Assembly: GCA_050084985.1 (NCBI GenBank)
Contig: JBITNC010000001.1
Location: 160,766,001-160,830,000 of the forward strand
Length of the DNA stretch: 64,000 nt
Origin: Nageia nagi
Lineage: Eukaryota > Pinophyta
Reading direction: 5' to 3'
Of the stretch, positions 23,416 to 35,871 are shown piece by piece (the first letter of the stretch is position 1; each line of letters starts with the position of its first letter). Below the pieces are notes generated by a model, which saw only the letters and a program-made list of their open reading frames with translations, had not been told where the DNA came from and ran no database searches. A program made the translations under genes and the position numbers.

Positions 23416-25080
23416 GGAATGAATACTATTGATCGGTATAGTGTAACCTCAAAGGGTTTGGTTTGGTCATATTCTACACTACTCAAAATGGTAGGTTCTT
23501 TGAAAGAGCAAAAGGTGGTGGGAATGTGTTCATGTTGGTTTTCTACTCAATCTTTGAGTTATAGGTTAGTTCCTATCTATATTGAAGGTTTAAAGTAACT
23601 GAAAAGAATTAAAAAGGTAGAGAGTTGCAAGAAAGAGATAAGCAAATTGAAATGAAATTTAAAATAAGAAATATACAACTTGAGCATTGTAGCACAGGTA
23701 GCAATCCATGGCCAAGATCAAGAATAGCAAGCTATCTCACCCTTGGGTTTCACAATCACAATACATAATTATAATTTCAAGAAAATGTCTCACACATAAC
23801 ATTTACAAAAGTAATAAATAGCCACTTATTATAGGAGGGTAAAGCATTATCTATTTGTATTATCATATGTGAAAATATATTACAAATCTAGAAAAATTTG
23901 CTAAAATGTTTGACCTTTTTAATCTCTAAGAGTTAACTATTTATACATCTTCCCCCCCTCTTGGGTGTTTGTATCTCATTAATATACATAATTGCTTATC
24001 TTGAATGAAGCAATCAAATCAACACTATTTATAATAAATACCATAACTATGTCAAATTATACAATGAATAAGTACTAGCACATGACCATTTGGGGATTTG
24101 TATTTTCTAAACTGTTATGTACATAGGGCTACAATCTTTCTAACATGTCATTGATTGTTTCATCTTTGGATATATAGCTGATTGAGGATAGCACTGTAGC
24201 TCATTGAATAAGTATTTATCTACAAATTGATGGGTATAATATAGCATTATGCTCTATCAGCTACTATCTACTTCTTTGCAACTATTTATGATCCATACTA
24301 TAGATGTGAGTGATCAAAGTAATGGTGGTTGGTAAACACTATGTCAACTTGGTTCGAGAAGAAACTACCACTACTATGTGGAAATGAGTTGGATTTGATA
24401 CATTAGCAGGGCCTCAAGGGTCAAACACTTAAGATAAAGTGGACCCAAGTGTTACTTCTTATGCATTACTCTTGCCTTAGTCTGGTGAGTACTACTTTTC
24501 TTATCTGGGCTTTGTTGATGTTCTAGCTCTTCTAGGACCCATTGATTTTGGCCAAAAATTATGACATCATTAATCAAAATTGATGGGATCTATTTGATGT
24601 CTTCATGAATCTTCACCCACTATTGCTTATTCCAAAACTTGTTAATTTTATCCAAAATTTATGACATCATCACTTAAAATCGATGGGCTCTATTTGATGT
24701 CTTCATGAATCTTCATCTGCTATTGCTTATTCTAGGACCTACTGATTTTAGCCAAAAATTGTGATGTCATTTCTCAAAATCAATAAGCTTTATTTGATGT
24801 CTTCATGAATCTTCATCCAATTTTAGACACTTGTATTTACACAACTCTTGAACACTTGTATTTACACAACTTCCAAACACTTGTATTTACACAAATCTTG
24901 GACACTTCTGTTTACACAACTCCTAGATAGTTGTATATACACAACTTTTAGATGCTTGATTTACATAACTCCCAAACATTTGTATTTACACAACTCTTAA
25001 ACACTTATATTTATACAACTCTCAAGCAATCCAAGGGAATGAAATTATAATAGAAATAATTTGTGAAAAGAATGAAAGAA
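23416..25080 (-). repeat. LTR3, 5' LTR of Gypsy unit B
   Basis: The left edge is set by TG after a degenerate primer-binding site (about 23398-23415), at the position equivalent to 14939. It carries three 100-bp units (from 24536) and about eight 25-bp units (24820-25025). Similarity to LTR2 stops at about 25080, where gag-protease of another Gypsy element begins. Confidence 0.7.
24536..25025. repeat. LTR3 tandem repeats (100-bp, then ~25-bp)
   Basis: Units start near 24536, 24635 and 24735, then a run of 25-bp units with core CACTTGTATTTACACAACT. Same family as in LTR1 and LTR2. Confidence 0.9.
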
Positions 25081-28000
25081 TAAAACATCATGAATTTATT
25101 TTAAATAATTATTATATGTTGATGGGACATATTGCATGTCTCTAGTCCATAGCCTTCCCAGGAGTAAGTTGTATTGTGTTATATCTCCTCCAATAACCTA
25201 TAATAATGTTTGTATAGTTTTAGATCCTACAGTGATGGGAAATGATATAGATCCCATATTTGAACACAAAGCATCATTAAAGGCTCTTAGTTGTAAATAA
25301 GTCACACATGTGTGTGAAAAAGGAATATTTAAGTTCATATATGTAGTTGTAGAAATTATATTTATTGCAAAACCTTCATCTATTAATATTATTTTAAAAG
25401 CCTTTCCATCTATCTTGGCTATAAAATGGGGTATCTTATCCTTATGAATGTTTTGATTGCCTAAATTAATGATCATGGAAGGAAATAGTGCATTTTGGCT
25501 TGTTTTAATATTCCCCACATAGGACACAAAACTTTTAGGATCATTAATATCTAATTTGATTGTCTACAACAATTGGTTCATAGCTTCTCTATGATTTTTA
25601 AATTGTTGTAACAACTCAAATAAGGACATCTAAAGTGTGAGTTTCTTAACTAAAGTTGCAAAGCTATTTTTACTAAAATCTTAATTAGTTGAGGTATAGT
25701 TATATTTGGTTGTATAATACCATCATTTTTTCGATTGTTGGGAATATCAACTTACCTCCCTTGCATCCTTTGGGCTCTTGTAGTTATGCTTACCATAGCA
25801 ACAAAGGTAGAAGCATCTTGAAACCATTTGTGTGTTACTCGATTTTGGTGTATTTGTGATGCTACAATATTTGCTTAATGTTGAGGAAGAGGATTATGAT
25901 ATATTCCTAGATTTTGATTAGGGATGGTCAAAGGGTTGTCTACCTATAATCTTCCTTGATCAATCAAATATTGAACCTAATATTGTAATATTCTACATTT
26001 TCCTATAGTATTATCCTTTTGGTGATGATATTGATAATAATAATTCTCATTATACTATTTGCTATCTCTTGCATCTGACCCTTCAGGCTGTATTTTAGAA
26101 AATATAATCACTTGATGGTCCTTTAATGTTTTCAAAATATCATATAGAGATTCAGTCAAAGGAGTAAACTTTCTAGGGGGTGTCCTATGTTTTCTTTCTT
26201 CATTTTGTGGAGTAGGTATATTTTTCAAAAGGTTTGGTTCTCCATATTTAATATAAGAAACATTATTATTAGGCATTGATTTTATCGATTATTCAGCTTG
26301 ATTTCTATTTCTAACATAAGGCTCTTTGTTTTTACCCTTTAATTCTCCATCTTGGATCTTAACCTTTTCAATTACAATAGCTTGAGAGATTGCTTTCTCA
26401 AATGGCTTGTGTTGTTGAATTAGTAAGGTACTAGCGATGGTTCTTAGAAAACTTTGACTAAACATTTTCACTAATTCTTCTAATGGTAAAGTATAAGGCA
26501 TGCTTGCCAAAATTACCCTCCATCTTGAAATGAAATCTATAACTGTCTCATCCTAAAATTGTTTCAATCTTGTGAGATCATTTATGGAGGTTTTGTCTTT
26601 GATATTTATCCTAAAGTGTTTTAGGAATAAATTAGCCAACTATGCATATGTTGTGATGCTATGTTCTATTAAGTTATTTTACCAATCCATTGCTTACCTA
26701 GCAAGTATCATAGGAAAGATACATAGCATCAAAGCATCATTGTTGGAAATTACATAACTCAAGTATTTAAAACACCTTAGATGTTCTTTAGGGTCCTCCT
26801 TTCCTTTGAAAAATTCAATTTTTAAAATCTTAAATTTGAAAGGGATCTTAGTTTTAGGAACACTAGGGTGTATGGGCTCATTGCAAATAGTCTCGTAAGA
26901 GATTTTTTGCTTATTTTTTGGCATAACATTTTCTCAATCTCTATTAACCTTTCATAAAAATCATTAGTCGATTTTGTTGGAACAATAGGATGGATAACAT
27001 TCCTATTACCTTCCCTTTTTTTATTTATTAAAAATGATTGATAACATCATTCCTATTATCTTCCCTTTGTCCATTTATTGAAAATAATTGATAACTTCTT
27101 TTGGGCAATGTTTGATCACCATAATAATTTTCATTATATGGTGGAGTAGGTGGGGGTGGTTGATGTGGAGGCAACTGTCATTGCCCCTATTGATATAAAG
27201 GTATAAGAGTATTATTTCTTTGAACTTCATGTCTAGACCAAGGCAAAGGGGGCCTTAGAGGTTGTTGTTGTTCACATAAAACCTCCCTTTCTCTAGGTAA
27301 ACAATGGTCTTATTTTTTACGATTTTTATGACCTTGGGGAGATAAGGATCTTGCTCAAGGTGAAACTTTCTATTATCTACTTTTTTTTATTAGGCTTGTT
27401 CTAAATCTATGTTTGAACCTATTGCTTATGAGGTTTTCCTAGAGGCATTTTATTTTGATATGCATGAAACATAGGTTGTGTTTGTAAACATGGATCTTGT
27501 CCTAATCTTCTAGGTTGGTTTAATTTTTGTTTATTTGGATTGTATAAAATAATTTTTTGATTGTTATAAATTTGTTTCTAATTTCAATTTTACCCAGACA
27601 CGTAAAATGGTATTTCCCCTACCTTATATCTTAAAGGATCAAGATTTCTCCTATGTCTTTGTTCAAGGATCCTGTGACTAGTTCTTGGGGTAGAATAAGT
27701 GGTACTAGGATTTGCATAACTCATGGTAGAAGAAACATAACTAGTCCTAGAGGTAGGTGTATTATTTTATAAAATATAATAAGCATAATTATACACCCTA
27801 GTATGGCTTCTTAGTTCAATTACAGGAGTAGCCATATGTATCAAAACTCTATCATCGAACTCATTCATCCTTCTAGATGGTGGAAGGAGTATAATCATCT
27901 CATCTTATATAGGATTGGATAAGACATCCATATGATAGATAGCATGTAACATGATCATATTTTGGTTTAAAAGGACCTTTTTGTAAGACAACATAAGCTG

Positions 28001-28280
28001 AATGCATTCGTGATGGAGTAGTAGTCCTTGAGATGACTTCTACCTCATTACCTATTGGTGTCCTTTCTACTAGATAAGTTAAGTCTAGAGGAAGACTATG
28101 AGTATGAGAAGAATGAATAATCCTTAACTAAGTCAAACATTGTATTAATTCATCTAAGGTATCTTTTATTTCTCAAGGAGTTCCTCTCCTCAATATTTCT
28201 GTACTAGATCTATGAGACCTATGGCTACATTGTTCCTCTTGATGGATTTCAACATATGGCTCTTATTGTTGATGAGCCAT
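25081..28280 (-). pseudogene. Gag-protease of a second Gypsy element (truncated)
   Basis: A different Gypsy element from units A and B, on the minus strand. The gag N-terminus begins near ATG 28280; a Ser/Thr/Arg-rich stretch holds TPVIELRSHTRVYNYAYYIL (about 27837-27778). The core gag domain (26924 leftwards) reads PFKFKILKIEFFKGKEDPKE, HLRCFKYLSYVI, then MASMPYTLPLEELVKMFSQS (26510) and HKPFEKAISQAIVIEKV. Retropepsin (25527-25198) reads KIILIDEGFAINIISTT, with DEG where DSG is usual, then SISFPITVGSKT. GDITQYNLLLGRLWTRDMQ (about 25190-25135) is the usual protease end. The sequence stops at 25080 against LTR3, so RT and integrase are missing. Stops and frameshifts make it a pseudogene. Confidence 0.8.
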
Positions 28281-29130
28281 TTGAGAACAAGTATTAACCA
28301 TTCTATTTTGTTGTTGTTTTTTAGAACCCTACTCTTTTTGATTCTTGTTTTGGTTTTGATTTTTGATTATGCAAGGAAAAGACAACATACATCATTTATA
28401 GCAATTATATTTTATTTTGGCTTTAATATTATTGAGAAAAAGTAAATATATGCATAAACAACCTATTTATAACTCACATTTACAATGTGATTATCTCATC
28501 TAATTTTTTTTATAAACTAAATTATTTTTTCTTTAATAAACGATGTGAATGATTCATTTTATTTTTTGTTAATTTTCTTAGATTTTTTTTCTAGTCAAAT
28601 ATTTAAATAAAGGTAGGCTGGAATCCTATAGGTAATCTATAGCAAAGTATCAACTTGGTATCTAAAATGTCCCCTTAGTGCAATGGGGCTTGGGGAATGC
28701 CATTGAAGACTACCTTAATAGTGGGATCCAATCATAGCCTCCTTATTTATAGTTGTCCTGCAAAAAGTGATGACTTTTATCCTAGAATTGATATTCACCT
28801 CCAAGTTTGGCTCTATGGCTTATAGTGTGGTCAATGGGTGCATAAGAAATATAGAATCAATGGTTGGTCATCACTTCCAACTCATTGATGTTTATTTTTT
28901 AAAAGGTCTTATGCATATATATTAAAAATAAAAGAACTCATGATAACTACAACCCAACCCAACATACATGTCCTTTGATTATATTTTATTTAGTATGAAA
29001 CAAATAATATTTTAATTAGTGAGATCTTTATCTAACCCATGAGGTTCATTTGCCATTTAGTGTGATTCTTTAACCAAGCTTTAATGAAAATTAATTTATT
29101 CCTTTTAAGTCTGAAAGTGACTTAGTGAAA

Positions 29131-29415
29131 TTCTTTAACCCCTCTTTGAGTCATAATCCTTTAACCTTTTTACAGAGTGGTAAGGCAAATAGGATGGGTT
29201 TTAATGTGAGATAAATTTGTTTAGATGAGGTTTTTTAACTCCCCTTCAAGTCACAATCCTTCAACCTCCTTACAAAGTGGTAAGGTAGATAGGAAGGGTT
29301 TTATTGTGTAATAGATTTCCTTAAATTAGGTTCTTTAACCCCTCTTTGAATTACCTTCCTTCAACCTTCTTTCGAAGTAATGATGTGGACCATCGAAGAG
29401 TATTAATGTGAAAGG
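29131..29415. repeat. ~100-bp tandem repeat, about 3 copies
   Basis: Units begin TTCTTTAACCCCTCTTTGAG, TTTTTTAACTCCCCTTCAAG and TTCTTTAACCCCTCTTTGAA. Each continues through a CCTTCAACC-type stretch and a GTGGTAAGG-type stretch, which is degenerate in the third unit. Confidence 0.8.
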
Positions 29416-29944
29416 AAAAACACCCACTAAGTAAATTAACCAACTTAATGTGTTTTGAGTTTACCTTTACCTTGGTAAATTGATTTTATGTTTATTTCAT
29501 TCTTTAAGTGAAAATTCATTCCTCCTTCCAAGTGTGGAAGTGACTTAGTGAAAATTATTTAATCAATTTTAGTGATAGAGAATGAAAAAAGGAAAAAAGA
29601 GTTCATTTACTCCTTTCCCATTATACCCCTTATGATCACCTTTCGATGCAAAGGGAGAGCAAATGTGGGTATAAAATAAAGTATTAAGTGATTTTATTTA
29701 TCGTTCCAAAATCTTTTAAAGATAAATAATTCATATAATTTATTCAAATAAAGTAAATGAATAATGCATATTCCTTAATCATACATCTACCCTTCCTATA
29801 TGCAATCTAGGCAAAATAAATCACAAACAAGGGGTTTTTTTCCATTTTTCATTTTTTAATGCCTATTTTACGCTTTTAGGATTCATAAAAGTTAAAACTT
29901 ATACCTTCTTTTTCAAGTTGATGATGTTTTTAGATTTTTAGATA

Positions 29945-30090
29945 GAGTCATTGGCGATTCAAAATAAATCGTTGGCATTTCAAATAAATCATTGGCATTT
30001 TCAGTACTTATCCATGGCATTTTGAATACAAGTCACTGACATTTCAACACAAATTGTTAGCACCCAATGAAGATCATTGATGGTCACACA
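29945..30090. repeat. Degenerate ~20-bp repeat (TTGGCATTT core)
   Basis: Six or so loose copies of TCATTGGCATTTCAAATA next to the primer-binding site of the second Gypsy element. Confidence 0.6.
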
Positions 30091-30229
30091 GATAGAAAAC
30101 AAAAAATAAGAAATAGTAAATAGTATGAGTTTTAGTAATGATTCCATAAATAAAAAGATGAAAAATGATATATAAATAGTAAGAGATAGCCCCTATGCCT
30201 CATTTTTCGTATAGCCTATATGTGAGGGT

Positions 30230-30248
30230 CCTCCTTCTAGTGCCAAAA
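30230..30248 (-). promoter_or_regulatory. Primer-binding site of the second Gypsy element
   Basis: The minus strand reads TTTTGGCACTAGAAGGAGG immediately after the LTR end. The TGGC(G/A)C(C/T)AGAAGGAGG form resembles sites I associate with Tat-type Gypsy elements. Confidence 0.6.
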
Positions 30249-31250
30249 TGTTTACTCAAAAATCAACCCTACAAGAATGTAAAAATAAAAGTTGTCACAA
30301 CCAACAAAAACTCTTCATTGATCTATGAATAAACTTTAGTTTTAATAACAAATTGCCTTGCAATGGAGGGCTTCAATATAATGCATAATTTAGGCCTCTT
30401 GGAGGCACTTCTTTACTAATGTCTTCAAACTCTGGATGTCATTTGATTAAACCTACAACAAGAATGCTTTTGATTTCTTCCTCCTTATTATTCCTTGACT
30501 TCTCCTTACTTTCATAAATTGCTAGTCCTGGAATCTTACACATGCACAACCAACAACCCATCAAACATACATGTTCATTCTTTAAAATTATAATAAATAA
30601 CATGAAATAAACATGTATGTAAGTAAAAATACTAAATTGAAATGTACTCAACAATCTGGTTTGAATTTAGCAAAGTAAGGTTGCATTTGATTGTCCCTCT
30701 CTCCTCTATGGGAAGGATCATATTTATAATTTTTCCTATGGTAGTATTATTTGTTATTTTGGAAGATAAGGCTAGATGAAAAATCTCATCTAGCCTTTTC
30801 ACAGATTAAATCCATGCAAGGAAAGAGTAGGATTAGGGATGACTCATCCTTGATTTGTCAGCTTGTTTCCTTAAGCGCCTAATTTTTCTATTTTTTTCTT
30901 TATATTTTATATTTACTGGATCATTGGTGATTACCCATCGAGTGCCAGTGATCGAATATGATTATCGATAATTATTCTGAATTGCCAGCAATTGATAGAT
31001 TTTGGCAAACTTTAATGTTTGGCTAAAATTTTATTTCCCTCTTTCATTTATCGAAATAGGGGTCATTTTTAGGTGTCTAGATGATGATAATGTCAAAAAT
31101 AAAAGAAAACTAATTTACTATAACAATATCATTGATCTAAAACTTGAACCTCCCTCCTACCCACATAAGGTTACTAGTTTCAAAAAGAAAATTATAGTCG
31201 TAAAATTAAGAACTAACTTCTAAGATTTATATAGTGAAACTAGTATATGG
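30249..31250 (-). repeat. 5' LTR of the second Gypsy element
   Basis: The left edge is TG at 30249, directly next to the primer-binding site. The right edge is a guess (near GGACAACA at about 31250), because no second LTR is in the window to compare with. Short open frames at 30439-30654 and 31002-31223 within it have no recognisable product. Confidence 0.4.
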
Positions 31251-33285
31251 ACAACACCTTAAACACCTTGGGATAAAAGAATTTGTAAGTATTGTAATCT
31301 AAATGCCATAAAGGAAAAGACTATTTTTTCCTTTTTTTACCCACTTTACAAAGACATTAGATAAAACAACAAAGGTATTTGCAAGTTCAACTTGATTCAC
31401 AAATTTTAAAACCAAGATAACCAAAATAAGCTAAGAGATTTTATTTTACAAATTAATTATGTGAGAAATAATCATTCAAATACTTAATTAATATATTCAA
31501 TTACTCAAATTATTAAATTGATATATTTAAATACTCAAATACTTAATTGATATATATTCACTTCTAAACTAACCTACTAGTTTCTACAAAACCTTAGGTT
31601 TAAATGGATGTTAAGAGAATTATCTTATCTAAATTTCAATATTATAGATTTAAACTTGAGGTTTTAGACTAATTCAATTAAATTAAAAATTAGATTATGA
31701 AGAGAAATATTTATTAAAATAAGGTGATAAAGAGTATTTATAGCTTTAAATATCAAATAAAACTTTATTTCTAAATCTTTGCTATAGTTAATTAAACTAG
31801 CTAGTATATCTTAAAAACATATATCTAAAAACATCAAGAGGTATAACTACCAAGGTATCTATCTTTAAAATCACACTTCCAATAAATGAGATAGGCACCT
31901 CAAGATTGATACATATCAACATTTTTAGATATATAGATATTTAGAGTTTAAAAAAACATCCCATCTTAATATATACTTCAAATATTATCATATTTGAAAG
32001 AGATATATTAGATGATACAACAAAACATAATAAACTAATGGATCCATCCATTGTTTTATCATTGTTAAATAATATATTAAATGATACAATAAAATATAGT
32101 ATTCACATGTATACATATCCATTCCCATTGTAAGAAAATCTTATGCAATTTTATCTAAAAACTAAAATAAATAAATAATAAAAATATATATAACTATATT
32201 TATAATTATCTAAATTTTATCTTAAAAATAATAAGATCAAATTTTTCAAACCAAAGTTTTAGGCGACTCTGATTTCTATTCCTTTTGTCCAAATATTTTC
32301 AACATGTAATAAATTTGAAATGTGTGATGAAAATTTTCATAATAAATGAGATGAAGGATATTTATCATTTTTGAGCAAGGTTCACTCAAACAAATATCTT
32401 AGCTAAGCACTACTCCAGAACAATGGAGAACAACTTCATTTATTTTCAAATACAACTAGGTATACAAAAGTACAAAAATCTCTTTTCAATATTTTCAAGA
32501 TTCTAAAATTCTAATAACTCCCTAGAGATAAGATTGGTTGGTATAATGATTTATGAATTTTAAACCAATCAAGTCCCAAGTAAAACTTCTACACAATATT
32601 GATATTTATATTTAACAATATTTTCATATTTAATCTAGACAAAAGATAATTTTATTATATTATTAATTTATTTAGATGGACATTAAAAAGATTAAATGCT
32701 TATTTATGGGCATCAAAATATCCAAACTATCATAAAAAAAATTATTGACGAGTAGGGGAAAATGTCAAATTTCAACCCTGCTAGGAAGGTACATATGAAC
32801 CCCATTACATTTATTACTCCTTGTAAAATTAGAGTAGCCTTATTAATGCCAATGCTAGTACGATGGGTTGCACTAGTATTTACAACATGGGTGCTCTACA
32901 TCATGTAAAAAAACATGAAAACCCCCATGATGGCTCTATTTTGCAAGCTATGATGGATCTTAGAAGGGTCAGTAAAATCTCCATTAATAGGATGAAGTTC
33001 ATGTTGTTGGGCCCAAAGTTAGAGAAAAAAATGTAAAACAATAGAGCACAACAAAGGTGATGTGGTTCCCATGACAAAAGGAGTCCTCACATTTATGGTC
33101 AAGCCAATAGTAGAAGGGGATTGATGGGAAAACATGAAAATGGCCATGAATGAGAAGCCTATGAGCTATAATGAATCACTAAGTAATAAATTCCATTGAA
33201 GCCTATGGAAACTAAAATTAACCAATGGCTACATAAAAAATATTTACAAACAAAAACAAATACATTCCCCTATATGTGAAGATAA
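31251..33285. other. AT-rich sequence, no gene seen
   Basis: Contains short AT-rich near-repeats around 31475-31560. The less AT-rich part (32750-33250) has no frame I can identify on either strand. Confidence 0.55.
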
Positions 33286-33289
33286 TTAA

Positions 33290-33640
33290 ATAAAACATTA
33301 AAAAGTAAGTTGTAAAGTTGACTAAGTAATCCATGGAGGCTGATGTTATGGCTACAACAAACTCTATGAAGCTCAACCGTTGTTATGTGCCCATTATCAT
33401 CTTTGTCAAAGGCATAAAAAATTTCTAAAAGGTTATCTTAATTGGGGTTGATGTCTATATTGTCCACCACGTATGATGCAATGATGCTGAGAAGCTCCAT
33501 GAAATCAATGAGGTCATTATTTTTGGTAACCACGTTATAGAAAGAGGGCATCGAGCTAGTCTCCACATCTTGTTCTGGATTCCACTATTGAATCGCAAGG
33601 TTAGTGAAGCCCTGAATATTGTTTCCTTCTTGTGTCGCTT
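33290..33640 (-). pseudogene. Calmodulin-like EF-hand pseudogene fragment
   Basis: Minus-strand pieces follow the calmodulin layout across one junction between EF-hands. WNPEQDVETSSMPSF and NNDLIDFMELLSIIASYVV match the end of the second EF-hand ('...GTIDFPEFL.L.A'). After a stop (NPN*DN) and a one-base frameshift, FYAFDKDDNGHITTVELHRV is a textbook EF-hand loop: Asp at 1, 3 and 5 (D-x-D-x-N-G), Ile at 8, Glu at 12. Calmodulin-like proteins bind calcium and regulate targets. Only about half of a usual 149-residue protein is present and it is broken, so it is a dead fragment. Confidence 0.75.
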
Positions 33641-33649
33641 CACTTATCC

Positions 33650-35515
33650 CTTTCCCAACCTCTTTCCACTCTTTTCCTACCAAGACATTTTACTTTCCCT
33701 CCAAATTCCTCTTCCCACTCTTTACTTCTAACTCGATCCTTTTATAGCATGGCATGCCTACATTAAACGAGTTCACACTACTTCTCCATCATTGGATACC
33801 ATTGATGCCATAATCCGTGTCATGTATGGAAATTAATTATCAACTATTGGATTTCCTCTCTACTCAAGTAAAGGTCGCAAATGGAGTCTTCTCATTTGAC
33901 AAATTCAATTTTGAGTTGTACGTGATGGAAAAATAATGAATAATATTAAATAAAAAATAAAGTAGTAAAATGTTTAGCATTTAAAATAATTTCTTATTTT
34001 TTAATTTCTTTAAATAGTTATTTTTATTATTTTAATAATATATTTATGATTTTTATTTATTATTTTAATAGGTTTTTATTTCAATTAAGTATTTGAATTA
34101 TTAGATTTTATGTAATTAAATTATATAATAAAATATCAAGCTTGTTTTGGTTATGTTATGTTTTTTTTTTTAAGGACTTAAAAATAGAGATCAACAACAT
34201 ATGAATATAGGTTTAGATCTTTCAAATTTAAATAACATCTATAATATTGAAAAAATAAGTTATTTGTGCTTACAAAATATTTTGCTCATAGTTAATACAA
34301 TATTCTTTTTATTTACCAAAAAAAACTATCTATTTTTGAGCAATAACATATGCTTGCCCTCATACTTTTCAAAGTTTCAAAGCAAGCAAATTGAAGGTTA
34401 TATGAAATTAATGATATCATATCAAGGAAGTCTCAAAAATGATTAAACATGTTGAATCACAAGAAAGGTTAAAATTAATTTTAATAAATTTATCATTTGC
34501 TTCTTTTATCTCCTTCCTCCTAGAATACCTTGTACAAATTCTTTGCCACTCAATAAAATTTATTTTTTAATTTATTTTTTTCCTTTTTAAAAAATATATG
34601 ATTTGAAAAAAAAATGATTGATAAAATAAATGATTTTATTTTATTTTTCGTAATTCATTATTTATCAAACAAAAAATAGTCCAAAGAAGTTTATAATTAA
34701 CTCAATAAAAATGATTATTAAGATAATTGAGGGAACTTGAGAAATTAAACTTAAAATATATTTAGAATAGTATATTGCATTAATTTTAAACACTCCTATC
34801 TCCCCTCCCCCTATAAAATACTTACAGATATACCAATAGTTCAATTTGATATTAAAAATACTCTTTGGTATGACTCACATGGTATTTACCATTTCCTAAT
34901 AGTGACCCCCCGTGAGTAATAAACATGTGTAGAAGCTAAAAATTTGGAGTAGATTTGAAACTTTCTAACCAAAGACAACTTTTTAATCAACTAATAACTA
35001 AGTTTTTTTTCAATTTTTTACACTACAAAATTCCACAGTTGTTTAGAAGAAGCTTGAAATACAAGAAGGATGCTCAAAATTATTTTTATTTTTATGATTA
35101 TTATTATTTACTTTTAAAATTATTTTTTATTTTTATTTTTATTATTAGTAGTAGTAGTTATTTTTTCTTATTGTTATTATTTTTATATAAATTTATTTTT
35201 AAATATATGTGAATTTTATATTTAAAAATTATATTTCAATTTTGTAATTTATATTAAAAATTTACATTAAATTTTTTAAATTTATATTTAAAAATTCATA
35301 TTTTAATTTTATATTTAAAATTTATAATCTATCAATTAATTTGAAATATAAGATCCCTGTAAAGAGTAAAGACATGAAGGCATGTAAATGCCACGTAACA
35401 TGGAGCATTTAGAAGCATATGTGGGCAAGGTAGGGAGCGGAAACTGGCGTGTAAACAGATGGTAATTCCTCAGTAGCCTGTGGATTTCATGAGAATGCTC
35501 TGGAGAATTCCAAGC
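33650..35515. other. AT-rich, low-complexity sequence
   Basis: No gene is supported. Stretches at 34560-34680 and 35075-35345 are extremely AT-rich (runs of ATT/TTA and ATTTAAAAATT motifs); the open frame at 34955-35212 is low-complexity Phe/Tyr and is not credible. Confidence 0.65.
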
Positions 35516-35871
35516 AAATGCAATTGTTAAATGGGAAGCGAAACTCTACAACCCTTTGCCAGCATTCATCCAATATGTGCCACCATGATCAATTAGAAGA
35601 AGGTATGGAGAACCATCAAAGAGCAGTTCAGGTTTTTCATCAAATATTATGGTTATATTTTGATAAAGTTATTTGCTTTGTTAGTTTTTGCATTGGTTTG
35701 AAAGAAGTTGTACCAGGTTTAAAATTGTGGGTTGCAATAGAGGCGATCCTGCAAACTAGGTTGGAGAAAGTTAAGAATATAACTTTATCCAAGCGATTTT
35801 GTGGGTCATGGTAGAACAAGCAAAATAATGATGTATTAACCTGCACCCATCAATGGCAAAAGATAAAACAT

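Larger units (their letters stand above)
28281..30229 (-). other. Leader of the second Gypsy element
   Basis: Sequence of about 1.95 kb between the primer-binding site and gag. No coding sequence is recognised. It contains a ~100-bp tandem repeat and a degenerate short repeat, listed separately. Confidence 0.6.

Noticed and set aside
34955-35212. 85-codon Phe/Tyr-rich open frame
   Set aside because: Simple ATT/TTA sequence.
35518-35814. 98-codon open frame just before the LRR pseudogene
   Set aside because: No recognisable domain and no match to the N-terminus of the LRR receptor family; the signal peptide starts later.
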